From: Ascaphus truei
Taxonomy: Eukaryota; Chordata; Amphibia; Anura; Ascaphidae
Length of the DNA: 64,000 bases
Direction: 5' to 3'
Assembly: GCA_036426205.1 (NCBI GenBank)
Contig: CM071587.1
Coordinates: forward strand, 496,001 to 560,000
Each line of letters opens with the position of its first letter. The stretch's first letter is position 1. A program made the translations under genes and the position numbers. Below are positions 11,701-24,594 of the stretch, in pieces. The notes beneath the pieces were generated by a model that saw nothing but the letters and a program-made list of their open reading frames with translations, did no database searches and had not been told where the DNA came from.

Positions 11701-12079
11701 CTGGGAGGAGTTCTTGGTGGATGATCTTGTTGGGAGGACTTTCTTGTTGATGAGGGGTTGGTGGGAGGACTTCTTGGTGGGATTTGCTGGGCAGGAGTTC
11801 TGTTGGTGATTTTGTTGGATACTTCTTGGTGATGATGGTTCGCTGGGAGGACTTCTTGGTGGGTATTTTGCTGGGATGAGTCTTGGTGGGGCATTTGCTT
11901 GGAGACCGTCTTGTGGTGATTTGTTGGGAGCCTTCTTGGTGATGACGGTTGTGGAGGAACTCTTTGGTGGGGATTTGCTGTGAGAGTTCTAGGTGCGATT
12001 TGTTGGAAGCTTCTATGTGGTGAAAGGTGTCTGCTTGGAGCTTGAATGGCATATTTGGAATCATAAAAGGCACCCTTGG
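8701..12079 (+). repeat. Error-rich copy of the gene A Gly/Leu repeat exon
   Basis: The whole 3.4 kb is built from variants of gtgatttgttgggaggagttcttggtgg, the DNA unit of the Gly/Leu exon, with frequent one-base insertions and deletions in homopolymers. The end (ataaaaggcacccttgg then gtgagtcc) is the same exon end and donor as at 2232. If the read length is right, the real exon could encode about 1,100 residues of repeat. Confidence 0.72.
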
Positions 12080-15000
12080 GTGAGTCCACGTAGTATTCTG
12101 TTCTTGAAGCACATTTATGATTTAAACAAATAACATGATTGTTCGGAATATTACAACCAGTATATATTTTTTAATATGTTTTGCATCATTCATGACTGTG
12201 TAATACATCCGAAAGGAACCCATATTAGAGTAATTTGGAGAAGTATTTGTCCCACAATAAATATGGGAACAAGCAAGAACGATAATGTATCCCATCACAT
12301 AATACTACATTTGAAAGGGTTCACTGTGTTAAATACTGTACGACAATCTCCTCCCCTATTTAAAAAAAAAAATGTTTCTTTTAGCCATATGAGTATATAT
12401 TACAGTAAGATGATAAATAAAATAAGGTCATGTGATTAGGAGGACAGACTCTAATAGGACTGAATGCAGCTTTGATGACTATTGATAGGTTATTCTGTCT
12501 CTCATGGCTTTTATTTCCCAGGTTGGAATATCGCTCTCACATTCACCCTCAGATTCATGAACACCCACAGACGGCATTGTATTAGGCAGTTGTTTTTGTA
12601 TACAAGAATTGCCGTAGGTGGGAGATGGTGGTAGTCCTTTATCCGACAAAAGGATCTACAGATAACTATACAGTGCTCCTGGTAGGATAGTGTTCAGTGG
12701 TTTTATACACACATAATAGGATCAAACCAGGTATACCTAGATGAATATAATGGCCCTCTCTGTTGGTTGGCAGCTTTGTACCAGGTCAGGATCTTCCCCT
12801 TTGATCCCTTTTTGAGTAGGGGTAGATTGGTATATGGCATCGCAACAGTGGAAGAGACGTATGGACAAAAGGTCGTGAAAAACAAAGTTCAGTATGGGTA
12901 CATGAGAAACATTCGCAATCTCTTGCGAATATGAAAGTAGGGCTCATGCAGCAGTATAAAAAAATAGTTATAATCAATTCTGACTGACAAGCCCGTGTGA
13001 GTCAGAGGTCTCCTTATGGTATCTTTCGCATGCTGATCACTCTCTTTGAAGAGGGTTATCGGAACCTACTCTCTCCACTGTGCGCTGACCATATACCCTG
13101 TTCTACAACTTTATCCTAGAACCCCTGCACAATGCAAGTTCCCCATAAGTTTAACCTTATTGTAATTGTATTAAAACAATCGTTTTATATTGATTATACC
13201 CTTTGAAAAAAGAAATGGCTTTGGTCCGTCAGAATTTAGTCCACATCTACAAACTAATAATCTTCGTCTGACAGCACAACAAAGATCAAAGAAACCATAT
13301 GGATTATGATGAATACTTGCTATGCACAGCACGTAGTTTCCTAGAACATTCATCTTTAGCCTCCATCTATATAAATTGAATGGGGTCCTCCAGCTCCTTT
13401 TGCATAATATATGATGAACAGAATACCATCTGATGGTTTTGTGTCACTGGATACAATCATTTTAGACCAGTGTGGCCACCTCTGTCATCAAGGGCCACCA
13501 ACATGTCATGTTTTCATGCATAGTCCCTGCTTCAGCTCAGGTGTTCACTCATTGACTGCGCTGAGCGGGGATACCTGAAAACCCCACACGTTGGACGCCT
13601 TGATGACTGAAGTTGACCACCCCGTACTAGGCGCCTTCCTTGAATTTGCACTCGTTCGTGTGTTACAGACGGACGGTTGTGTTTCGCCCTCGGATTATGA
13701 CGCTATCGGTACATTCATTGCAATATCAGACAGTGAAATAATAAACAACATCCTTAGATCTTAAAAGGTCCAGAGGCATATCTCTGGTACTTTCCAATTC
13801 TGCTCTTACAGCAGCGACAAAGCTTATTTTAACCGGCTGGAGCCGCAACCCGCGTGAAGACTCGGGTTTTGATCATTTTTTTTTTCGCAGCGTGCCACGC
13901 GTCACTGATGCGCGGTCACGCTGCAAAATCGGGTGCGTGTGCGCGTTGCGCGCGTGCCCAGGGCTGCCCAAAGGAGCCCTGTTAAGGAGATGTGGGGATG
14001 GCGGTGGGGGGCCCGGGGACCTGGTGTGACCCGAGAAGACGGGGAGAGGCATCAATCGGAGACCGATCTGAGAGGTTCCGGCTGGCGCGTGGGAAAATTC
14101 GGCGCCAGCCGCGGAATCTGTCGTAAGGAGACCGGGTAAGTGTTATAATAAGCTTTGTCGCTGCTGTATAAGGCTTGTGTCTTACTCCCACGTTACCTCG
14201 GCCGTCACGCGCCATGTTATGGTAACCACCCAATTTTACCGATCAGCACTGTAACTGTATATTGATCTTTATAACAGCATATCATATGCTTCATGAGGCT
14301 TATAAGTGTGGCACGTGCACATAGACATCAAAAAAGTGATCTGTAAGTGACATCCTGTATTTGTATGTGGGGGGGGGGGGGCAGCTCTCCAGTTCTGCTT
14401 TTTGAACCCTGCAAGATAGGGACCTCTTCAATGTGTAGGCCACAGATCCTTCCGTCGCGCCAGAGAATATTTGGATGGAGTTATGGTTCTCCGCAGCACT
14501 GGGAAATTACTTATTAGTTATTGAATACTGTCTCGTTCATTAATACTCTACTAATGGATGGCACCCCTCCTTCTCTCACCTACCTGGGAGAGGTTGCCAC
14601 CCCTGAGTTACAATGTGGGCAAAAGGGAGGCCAAGCCATATAAATGGGCAATAGTTCATTAGATATTTCTCCAATTCTTTTCCGCTGTCTGTACACACTG
14701 TACTGTAACTAGTTCTTTTAACCAAGGATTCTTACATAAAGGGACCCCACCAAAGTATCATACTGTTTCTTATTCGGTTGGCAGGAGTTTCCTTCTGGGT
14801 GTAACTATTGAAGCCACGTCACATTAATAGCCCAGATGGTGGAAGTGAATGTGTACTCACGTTTGGTGGTTAGAGACTGTGCAACTCATTTTTACCCCGG
14901 CATGAAGATAAGAGGATTCTGGAGTAACAGGTGTTTATTACAAATTAGCCAAATAGCAGATGTCTGCATTTCATCTTGTAGTCAGAAACAGGCAAAAAGA

Positions 15001-18000
15001 CAAAATAATGCCACTCTTCAATCCATAATGTCTCCCCAACAGGTATGTATTTATATTCGTATATACATTAAATATATATCATATATATATTAGTTATATG
15101 AGCAGTTGGCCCTCCCAAAGGTTTAGTAGAGGTTGTGCGCGTCCCCCAGTATACGTATATAAATAGTGGTAACCTGGATTGAAGTCCCACGGTAAGAGAA
15201 GACAGCACACAGCATGAAATGTCCAAAAAAGTGTATTGTGGTAAAGTGGCATCACCCACCGACGTTTCGGTCCCTCACAGAGGACTTTCTCAAGGCAGTG
15301 CTATAGAAATGGTCCCTCCGTGAGGACCGAATCTGGCTCTGTGTGTGCCCTCTTACCCACAATACACTTTTTGGACATTTCTTGCTTGTGTGCCGTCTCT
15401 TTACCGTCGACTTCAATCCAGTGTACCACTATTTATTTATTTAATATTCCTGGATTGAAGTCCGATGGTAAAAAAAATATATATATATATTATATATATA
15501 TATGTATATACTGTATATACAGTACATTTGCCGGTTGCAACACAAGGCCACTTAAATCAATATAATTATCCACCATCGATATATAGATAAGTGTGTACAT
15601 AAAAATCAATCTACATGTCACCAGTACAGGGGTGGCCAGGTTCAGTCTTCAGGGCCACACAACAGGCCAAGTATTAGGGATATCCCTGCTTCAGCACAGG
15701 TGGCTCATCAGGTATCGCTCAGTCTTCGACTGCACAACCTGTGCTGAGGACTGGAGTTGGCCAATGAAAGGGCATGCCATTTGTTTTATCCCTCCAACAT
15801 CTACTAATGTCAAGAAGATGTCTGCAGATTGCTACATCATACAAAGAGTGCTAGATCAACTGTACAGGGAATGACAAAGGTGTACTGAACGATGACAACA
15901 GTAATGGGTTTAAATATCCTGGGGTGTTGGGCATTGCACCGGTTTATCTATTAACTTAACTGTTTTCCTCCTCCTCGCGTTATTAGGCGTGCTTGATATA
16001 GCAAGGGGATGCTGCACGAATTGCACCGGTTTGGTAGAGTATCCAGTTCACACAGCAAATTTTTGGACTCTCCGTTCGCGTAAGCCTGGGGTAAAAGAGT
16101 GCGTGTTTCAGGGCTCCAAGGGTTCCTCTGTCAGGTTGGGAACTCTGCCGGATGTAGGTACAGTATGTAAATGTACCGTATGTAGATCTATATAGTCGTC
16201 ACTAATGTACATACGCGTTCACAGCAGTAATTCCAGCTGGCAATCATATAAATAACAATGTAATACCATAGACAGAAAGTGGGAAGAAGTTCGCTTCAGA
16301 CATAAGTGACATTTAGAAAAGGATACCTCCCCGAAGAGCTTACACGAATTGGTTAAGATTGGAGGAACATACAGAGACAGGAGGAAGGAATAGCCCTCTG
16401 AAGTCCTGAAATCTTGTAATTCTTTTTTAATCATGGCTATTGTACAGCTCAACCCTGTTATAGCGCAATCCGTTACAACGCGAATCCGCATAACGCGATG
16501 CAAGTGTACTCCCAATTTAGTATTTATGACACTTTACAACCCGATTATTGTCTCTTAATACTTATTGTACAATGCCATACATTGTACCATTATTTCTAAC
16601 GCGATCCGCTTATAAAAACGCAATGTGATTCTTTGAACCCCAGACAGCGTATAAGGGGGTTGAGCTGTATCACTTATACCTTCTTTTCTTTGTTTTTTCT
16701 ATGGGCTACCACTGTACATTTCTATTTCTTGTCCATGGGAGAAGGGCGGCCCAGGTCAGCTCCTTGTGACCTTGGGCAAGTCACTTTATCTCCCTGTGCC
16801 CCAGGCACCCTAAATCATAGTCGTACTCACCTGGGGCAGACAGTGTCTGTTACATTCCTATGTGCTGCGTACCGCGCGCTATGCTGTCATTGAGCCCTAT
16901 TGGGGAAAAGTTGCTACTTATATTAATAAAGTTATTATTACGGATAAAAGTGAAATCATTTGTAGTGTGTTTCCGGTGTATTTTTATTTTCCTTCAGCGG
17001 CCGCACTTTTATTTACAATGAGATACGACCGTTCTCTTCCATTCTGTAACAGTTAGGTCCTCTTTTTGAGATGGTCTCGGTCTCCTGAATAATGCCATTG
17101 GCATGGCTGGAGGTACGTTTTTCATATTAAAACAACAAGACTCTACAGATAATAGTAGATACAGACTTTTCATGTTTGATAACACTTACAATATAGGTGC
17201 CCCAAATTAAGATGACTGGAGTCTTGCAAGTTAGCCCCTACTGAATGGATTTGTTTCTCTGTCTTTGCAGGTCTTATCCCATGGACCTTTTCGGATCAGG
17301 TTCACCAGATATTCTGGAGTGGACAGCCCGGAAGTTACGATGAGGGGAAGTTCTGACCATGGACCCGACATGCCTGAAGGATTCTTACCAGGAAGTTACG
17401 ATGAAGGAAGTTTAAGCAATGGAATCCAGATATGCCTGACGATTTCTTCCCGGGAACTTACGATGAGGAAAGTTTGGACAATGGAATCCAGACATGCCTG
17501 AGGATTCTCCCCAGGAATTACTGATTGAGGGAAGTTATGAACAATGGAATCCAGACATGCCTAAGGATTCTCCCCAGGAAGTTACGATGAGGGAAGTTAT
17601 TGACAATGGAATCCAGACATGCCTGAAATTCTCCCCAGGAAGTTACGATGACTGAAGTTATGGACAATGGAATCCAGACATGCCTGAAGGATTCCTCCCC
17701 AGAAGTGTACGATGAGAAGTTTGGACAATGGAATCCGACATGCCTGAAGGATTCTCCCCGGAATGTTCGATACGGAAGTTATGGACAATGGAATCCAGAC
17801 ATGCCTGAAGGATTCTCCCCAGGAAGTTACGATGAGGGAAGTTATGGACAATCGAATACAGACATGCCTGAAGGATTCTCCCCAGCAAGTTACAATGAGG
17901 AATTTATGGACATTGATTCAGACATGCCTGAAGGATTCTCTCCCGAAGTGGTAGTATAGAAATTGATATAGGAGAATGGAATACGACACTTTTGAAGTAG

Positions 18001-18380
18001 TTGTCCCAGAAGTGACAATAAGGAATTGATTTAGAACAATGGGAATATGCCAATTATGAAGCACAGGTAGTCTTTCCCAGAAGTGCACCATGGTGGACAT
18101 GGATATATAACAATGGATAACGGACAGTTCTGTAGTAGAGATAACAGAAAGTGACAATATAGACCATGAATGGAGGACACTGACTATAGGCATTCTGAAG
18201 TAGATATAGACAGGAAGTGACTATATGACCATGATGGATGGACATATGAATTACAGTCAATTCTGTAGTGATTTGACAGGCAAGTGACAATATGAACATG
18301 TAATGGAGACATGGAATCTAGCAATTCTGTAGTAATTGACAGAAGTGTCGATATGAACTGAATGGAGGACAATGGACTAT
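12080..18380 (+). pseudogene. Error-rich duplicate of gene A (probable false duplication)
   Basis: This segment matches 2233-8117 base for base in order, including introns, MITEs, TA microsatellites and exons, but single-base indels occur throughout. Equivalent exons are at about 12522-12628, 14777-14920, 15987-16033, 17053-17112 and from 17271. All have frame breaks, and one acceptor (near 14776) has lost a base. Errors fall equally in exons and introns and concentrate in homopolymers, which points to raw long-read sequence rather than pseudogene decay. From about 18360 the sequence becomes clean. It has ten copies of the 21-residue tail unit where the first copy has five, so it may carry the truer repeat length or another allele. 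Confidence 0.75.
16445..16667 (+). mobile_element. Tigger/pogo-like MITE, noisy duplicate
   Basis: Error-rich copy of the 6594-6822 element in the falsely duplicated block. Confidence 0.65.
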
Positions 18381-18780
18381 AGGCAATTCTGAAGTAGATA
18401 TGACAGGAAGTGACTATATGACCATGAATGGAGGACAATGGAATACAGTCAATTCTGTAGTAGATTTGACAGGAAGTGACAATATGAACATGTATGGAGG
18501 ACAATGGAATACAGACAATTATGTAGTAGATTTGACAGGAAGTGTCGATATGAACATGAATGGAGGACAATGGACTACAGGCATGTCTGAAGTGATGTCA
18601 GGAAATTACTTTGATGGAGGTTATGAAAACCAGCAGAACACCTACGTTTCTGAAGTCTTCACGATGAATGATAATGGTCAAGGCTTTGAGGGAGGTTCTG
18701 AATACACTGTAACTAGTTATAACTCTCCAAGCACTTTTGAGATGTTTTATCCCCAAAGTGACGTTAATGAAAATTATTAA
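17271..18780 (+). CDS. Gene A terminal exon, longer version with true C terminus
   Basis: The exon starts after acceptor gtctttgcag at 17270. About ten noisy 21-residue units (17331-17940) are followed by 22-residue units of the second type, such as GSDNMNMYGGQWNTDNYVVD. From about 18360 the frame is unbroken, runs through GGYENQQNTYVSEVF and a Ser/Asn-rich stretch, and ends YPQSDVNENY with stop TAA at 18778-18780. The last roughly 60 residues are non-repetitive. The product would be strongly acidic and hydrophilic with no membrane segment. ATTAAA at 18791 and AATAAA at 19377 are candidate poly(A) signals. Confidence 0.72.
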
Positions 18781-19376
18781 ATACTTGTCTATTAAAGCTG
18801 AACATACTTTTCTGGAACAGCTTGTATTTGGTTAAGAGAATTAAACGTTTGAACTTCTCATGCTGGAATACGAATATGGGTGGCCTCCATCTAATTCGAA
18901 TAAGCATTTAATCATAAACACAATCAGTTATAAATTGGGATATTTTGCAATGTGGTGTGATTATTATTGAATCAAAATGTTAAGGATGCTCGGCCTTTAA
19001 ACCTCACATTTCACTCGTTAAAATCCTCGATCTTTCACAGTTATGAAATATAGTGTGGTGCTAGAGGTTACTCCTCTCATCCACACCCCTGTTTGCACCC
19101 AGATCAACCTAATATTCATTAAGATGAGAGCTTTAGTGTAATCGAACGACCGTTACAAAATGAAAAGAAGAAATACCACTTCTTATGTGAACATTCAGTT
19201 TCCACGTTGGAATGTGGAAAAATGGCGCTTGTGGATGTAATGGATGAGGGGATGGGAGAGAGTAAAGGCCTAGGAGAGCAGTGCTGGGAAAATACTGGGA
19301 CATTTCACTAGCCAGACAGAATATGTATTAGCCCGACTAAATTGTATCTTAATCCACAAATAATGTATTTAAAATT

Positions 19377-19382
19377 AATAAA
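19377..19382 (+). terminator. Candidate poly(A) signal of gene A
   Basis: AATAAA lies about 600 bases after the gene A stop codon, with no better signal between except ATTAAA at 18791, only 10 bases after the stop. Either could be used. Confidence 0.4.
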
Positions 19383-19984
19383 ATTACAACTGCATATAGC
19401 TTCACGCTGTCTGTTACTTTATTCTTGTTGTGTCCTCCCTGGCAGATACATGGCTGTACATGTGTATGTGTTGTGTGTACGTCACTATGTGTCACCCAGC
19501 ATGTTGTGTACCTCACTATGTGAGAAACACTACCCCCCAAATACATACAAAAAAAACAGCCCCCCAAACACATACCAGCCCCCCTTCAAATGTATACCAA
19601 AACCCACTCTCACCCCTCCCCAAATACATATAAAATACAGACTTACCTTGGGGATGGTCTCTGGCCTCTGGCTGGGCCTGGCTGCTGGTCCTCTCATCAG
19701 AGCCAAGGCCCGGCGGCTACGAGAGGACTGGCAGCCAGGCTCCCCGCAGCCACCGGGGCCAGGACACTTTTCCAGTCTCTGCCCCCCTGTCGGTGGTCCA
19801 GCCCGCCCCCTTTTTAAAGGCTCTCCTCCCTCATAGTTCCTCCTCATCCAGAGCCATTATTACCGCCTGCTCTCATGTCCAGCACAGTCATGTGGGAGAG
19901 GAACCTGCCAGGGTGCTGTGCGGCTGTGAGTGCATCACACAGGGGGTTACACAGAGAATACAGGGCTAGAAGTATTCTCACTTA

Positions 19985-20407
19985 GGGCCTCATGCAGAGA
20001 GCAGCGCAAAAAGTGAAAGCGGCATTAATTGGCGGATTCTGCCTTCAGAAAGGCAGAAACCGGCAAGTTTCAAAAAAAGCGTCATTTTTTTTTTTTTCCT
20101 TCAAATTCGCCGCGCGCCTGGAGAGTCGCCATCTAGTGGCTGTTCGCGCCAAAAAAATGGCGCGATTTTCAACATTTTCCCTCTCCACCAAGCAGCTGGC
20201 GCTCCGCGGCCGGTGGAGAGGGGAAAAAAAAAAAACGCGATTTTTTCCCCAGTAGTTTCAACAGCGCTAATAGCGCTGGTTGAAACTCTCTATATGCAGA
20301 AAGGCAGTTTTCTGCCCTTTCTGCATATTGAGATAAAAACTCTCCAAAAAAGGTAAAATTTTTCCCCCTCTCCAATTCTGCATAGCGCTGCTCTCTGCAT
20401 GAGGCCC
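19985..20407. mobile_element. Harbinger-like MITE
   Basis: Perfect 23-base inverted ends (gggcctcatgcagagagcag...) are flanked by TTA on both sides (19982-19984 and 20408-20410), the target duplication expected of PIF/Harbinger. The CpG-rich interior has a central palindrome of AAAGGCAGTTTTCTGCC type. Confidence 0.7.
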
Positions 20408-21255
20408 TTAGTCTTAATAAGGTGTTATTTCCCAGTAAAACAAGCCAGAGAGCGCTACACCGACACAAAGAGGATAAGAGCAAAGCGTAGCAGGCGGCAG
20501 GAGGAAACCAAATAAGCAAAAAAGAAATATATTATGAGTTACTGTAGTAAGTTATAAGGTACAAAAACAATGTGAATCTAAAGGGTTAACCCAGGCAGAG
20601 TAATTAGGGAGGATTTGTAATGTGTTCCTGTAAGCATTAGTAAGGATTACCAGAGCATTAGAGAAAGTATTGTGTTGTGCAGAGGCACACTTTGGGTTAC
20701 GTTATCTCAGGATGTGCTAACGCTGATTTTATCTGGAAATGAGAAACCGGTCGCTCAGGTGGCACAGGGACAAAGTGTGTGGTGTGTGTGATGCACATTT
20801 AATCTGCTTTTAGGAGCCATGTAAGCACAGATAATCTCACCATAATTGTACCGCAAACATTTCTTATCAGATTGCACCACTGCAGTATCATGTTTGGCAC
20901 ATGGATTAGGACGCTACAGGGAATACGTTACCAAATGAGGGCTTCCAATGTGCTCATTAAGGGAGGAGGGTTATTTACAAATGTCTGCAAAACTGGGGAA
21001 AATCAGTTCAGAATAACGGTACCTTATTTATCTAAAATAAGGAATCACACCCAAAACTGAAATTTTTCTTTTGATAGATCGAGGGCACTGCGTTTGCACT
21101 GCGTTTGCACTGCGTTTGCTCTCCCCCCCAACCCCCCACCCCCCCCACCCCTATTTTGCAGCTGGGAGTGGTTACTAAATAACCTGCATGGTTTTTGCTG
21201 ATAATTGGAAAATAAAGCTGGCAAAGACGTTCAGAGTAAGAGGATTACTCTTTAT

Positions 21256-23228
21256 GGGGCCTATTCAGGTAGCTTCGATAAAATCACTGCCAAATCGAAC
21301 GGTTTGACATGACCCCACCGAACGGTTTGACATTTGTGTTATCACGGTATTCAGAAAGAACAAGAAAGCAATACCACAAGTTACAAACCGAGAAGTAGGA
21401 AAATGCCAATACCGCTCAGGGCTAGGGTTGCCAAGTGGCTTCTCCGAAAATACTGGGCTCAGTGGTGAAAGGTGCGTCAGGTCACTGTGTCCAGGGAGGT
21501 AATACCGGACACACACATGTCCAGTATTACTGTACCTCTCATTTTTTACTGGACAGAGTATCCAAATACAGGCCAGTCCGGTTCAATATCGGAGACCCTA
21601 CTCGGGGCAGCAGCAATGGTATCTCAGCCTTTTTCTTAATTCTCCCCCGTGCGATCTTCCCGCAGTCTGTAAGAGCTGCACAGAGAGTGCTGCGTCTCCC
21701 TGCAGAGCTCTTACAGGCGATTGCGCTGTTTTTATTTACATTTTACTAACACAGTATTGTAGCAGGGGGTCTCCGGAGCTGAACCGCATAAATTTCAGGT
21801 CCGGGGACCCCCTGCTTCCCAAGCTACAGGCCCCGGTATGGGGTGCCGGTATCGCCTGTGCATATTAATGTTCCGGTCACGTGATGCGGGAGATTTAAAC
21901 AATGCAAGGAGATTTCGGTACCCCATACCGGGGCTTGTAATTCGGGAAGCAGGGGATCCCCAGATCTGCAATTAATCTGGTTGTGCTCTGGAGACCCCCT
22001 GCTTCAATATGTTGTTATTAAAATAAAATACAAAACAGGTAAGCCGCTATGGAAATGAAGGGGTTAAACCCAAGTACCTGGTTTCTTGTCGGTAGAAGGG
22101 GGAGTCGTTGTCCCAGGGTGGGTGTTTAGGCTAACCGGGAAGGTTGCAAGAGGAGTTAACCCCTTCACTACCATAACCGCTATGGTAATTAAGGCGTTTA
22201 CCCCTCCCGCTACCCACCCGAGAGGCCTAACCACCCCCCCCCAGTGGAACCCACCCCCTCTACCCATCGATTGTCACAGTGGTAAACCATGCCCCCAATA
22301 TGGACCTGGATTGCCACTATGGCAATGAATGGGCATCCTAAACAAAAAACACATAACAAAATGCAATACATTACATTACAATGAAATAAAAACAAGCATT
22401 TGCCTAAAAATGCTTTGCTTGTCACTGTGCTTACCTATACACAGAAAGGGGGCATAGATAAGCACAATGGCAGTCAATGGACAACCTAAAAAAATACACA
22501 ATTAAATAACATACAATCAATGTGTTTCTTACTTTTGCCATCTTCGCCCTCCGAATCCTACTCGGGCATCATCTCGACCCACAATGCAATGCTTCCAAGC
22601 AGCCGATGCAAAGAAGTCCACGATCATATGTTGATTAATCCGCCATTGATTGTTAGTAACCGCTAAGGTAATGAAGGGGTTAACTCCTCCCGCAACCCTC
22701 CCAGTAGGCATAAACACCCGCCACGGGCCAAATCCCACCTTCACCCATCTCCTCTACCCACAATAAACTGGACATTGGTATTTAACTCCTTCATTACCTT
22801 AACGCAAACCGCTAAGGTAATGAAGCTTACTGTAAATGTATTTTAATTACGTAGCATGGAAGCCGGGGGTTAATAAGTAATAAGGTGTATCAGCCCCGGA
22901 GACTCCAGGCTTCAATCCAATTCTTCTAAGTCCTACTGCAAATCCCATCACGCCACCCTGCGAGTTGCTCGCTAGTTGCAGCCGTGATGAGATTGTCGGA
23001 GCTACTAGAATAGGTTGATTTCACAATAAATGTGAGTTTGAGCTGTTTGTGAGCTCCTGCGGGGTCTGTCTGAGCAGGAGCGCTGCCGCTCGGGGAGAAG
23101 CATGCCGCGAGCGATTTTGGCATGGTATCAAAGCTTTTTGTATAGCTACATACTGTCTGCCAAATCGTATGAGAAGTGCTCCAAATGCTCGATGAGTTAG
23201 TTATCGAAGCTATCTGAATGAGCCCCCA
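21256..23228. mobile_element. 2 kb nonautonomous TIR transposon
   Basis: The left terminus, tggggcctattcaggtagct, and the right terminus, agctatctgaatgagcccc, are inverted repeats of about 27 bases (continuing TCGATAA). The interior contains repeated ggggtctccggagctgaa and accgctaaggtaatgaaggg type motifs and no transposase frame. Confidence 0.55.
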
Positions 23229-23625
23229 TGTGCCTGACACTCAACTCACACTCTACTGTATGTGCCTGACACTCAACTCACACTCCATTTGCCTGAAACT
23301 CCATATGCCTGACACACAGATCACACTCCCTGTGGCTGAAACTCCATATGCCTGACACTAAACTCAAAGTCACACTCTCGGTGCTTGACACTCCCTGCGC
23401 CTGACACTCTCTGTGCCTCACACTCCCTTCTCCTTCTCACTCTCCCTGCTCCTCACACTGCCTGCGCCTCACACTCCCTGCTCCTCACACTCCCTGCTCC
23501 TCACACTCCCTGTGCCTGACACTCCCTGCTCCTGACACTCCCTGCGCCTGAAACTCCCTACACCTGACATTCACTGCGCCTTACACTCCCTGCGCCTGAC
23601 ACTCCCTGCGCCTGACACACATGCC
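23222..23625 (+). repeat. CTGACACTCCCTGCGC minisatellite
   Basis: About 25 tandem variants of a 14-16 base unit (cctgacactccctgcg), starting at the right end of the 2 kb transposon. Confidence 0.75.
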
Positions 23626-24034
23626 ATTAGTGCTGAGATTTTATTCTTTGTCAATTCTTGACGGATAAAAGGCAGTAAAATATTCTAACTGGGAAACACC
23701 ACCTCAGAGAAACACTATGATTATGCTTAGGGGGTCAAAGAAAACTGTGTCCTATCATTTGCTTCCGTCCATATATTATGGATTCTATTGCTAGAAGTGT
23801 AACTCTGCAAATGTACATAAATTCAGAAATAAGCTCAACAATGGTACATCAAAACCAAGGTGGGCATTGGCACCCACTACACAAGGTTCAAGCAGTTTAA
23901 ACAAGCTGTCTCAGATACTGTAACAGTCATATATAGAAGCACATGCACACCACTGGTAGGTGCTGGAGGGGGGTACATATCTGCCGGTGCGCTGTATCCA
24001 GGGAGGTCCAGACATCCCAGAAGTACTCGAGCAA

Positions 24035-24255
24035 AGGAATGGAAGCAGGCACACGGTCTTTCTAAAGGTGCAGTTTATTGTGCCACCAAAGATCCAACAT
24101 TTTCAGCAAATAGATTGCCTTTATTAAGGAGAGGGCTTCAGAACATGCTAAACATACCACAATTTATACACAACTGGGTTGCCGAAACGTCGGACCTTTG
24201 GTGGCACAATAAACTGCACCTTTAGAAAGACCGTGTGCCTGCTTCCATTCCTTTG
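24035..24255. repeat. Fold-back element with hammerhead-like centre
   Basis: The arms ggaagcaggcacacggtctt and aagaccgtgtgcctgcttcc are perfectly inverted. The inner part carries CTTTATTAAGGA and GCCGAAACGTCGG, a decayed hammerhead-like core. Confidence 0.6.
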
Positions 24256-24594
24256 CTCAGATACTGTAACCACAGATCACCTGCAGAGGTTAATTACTAA
24301 GAACACCCTCAATCCTTTAATACAGAATTAAGAATAACCTCGGAATTCAGGGTGGACACCTGACCTTTTCTTATCATCTCTCCGGAGTTATCACTCATTG
24401 TTTATCTTGGAAAACTGGCAAAACCACAATGGATGTTATATGGATCTGAGTCACAAATCTAGCAGCAACGGACTGCATATAAGGACCTCTTACAGCACCC
24501 ACCCCCCACACCGGAGAGGACGATGTGTCAATGGGCATCACAACTTATTAGCTGAATTTAAAAAGGTAAGGTAGAAAATAGCAAGGAAATATTT

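Noticed and set aside
8118..18380. A real, recent tandem duplicate of gene A
   Set aside because: Indels hit introns, exons and splice sites at the same rate and fall in homopolymers, while substitutions are rare. Quality changes abruptly at both ends. Read error explains this better, although short-read depth is needed to be certain.
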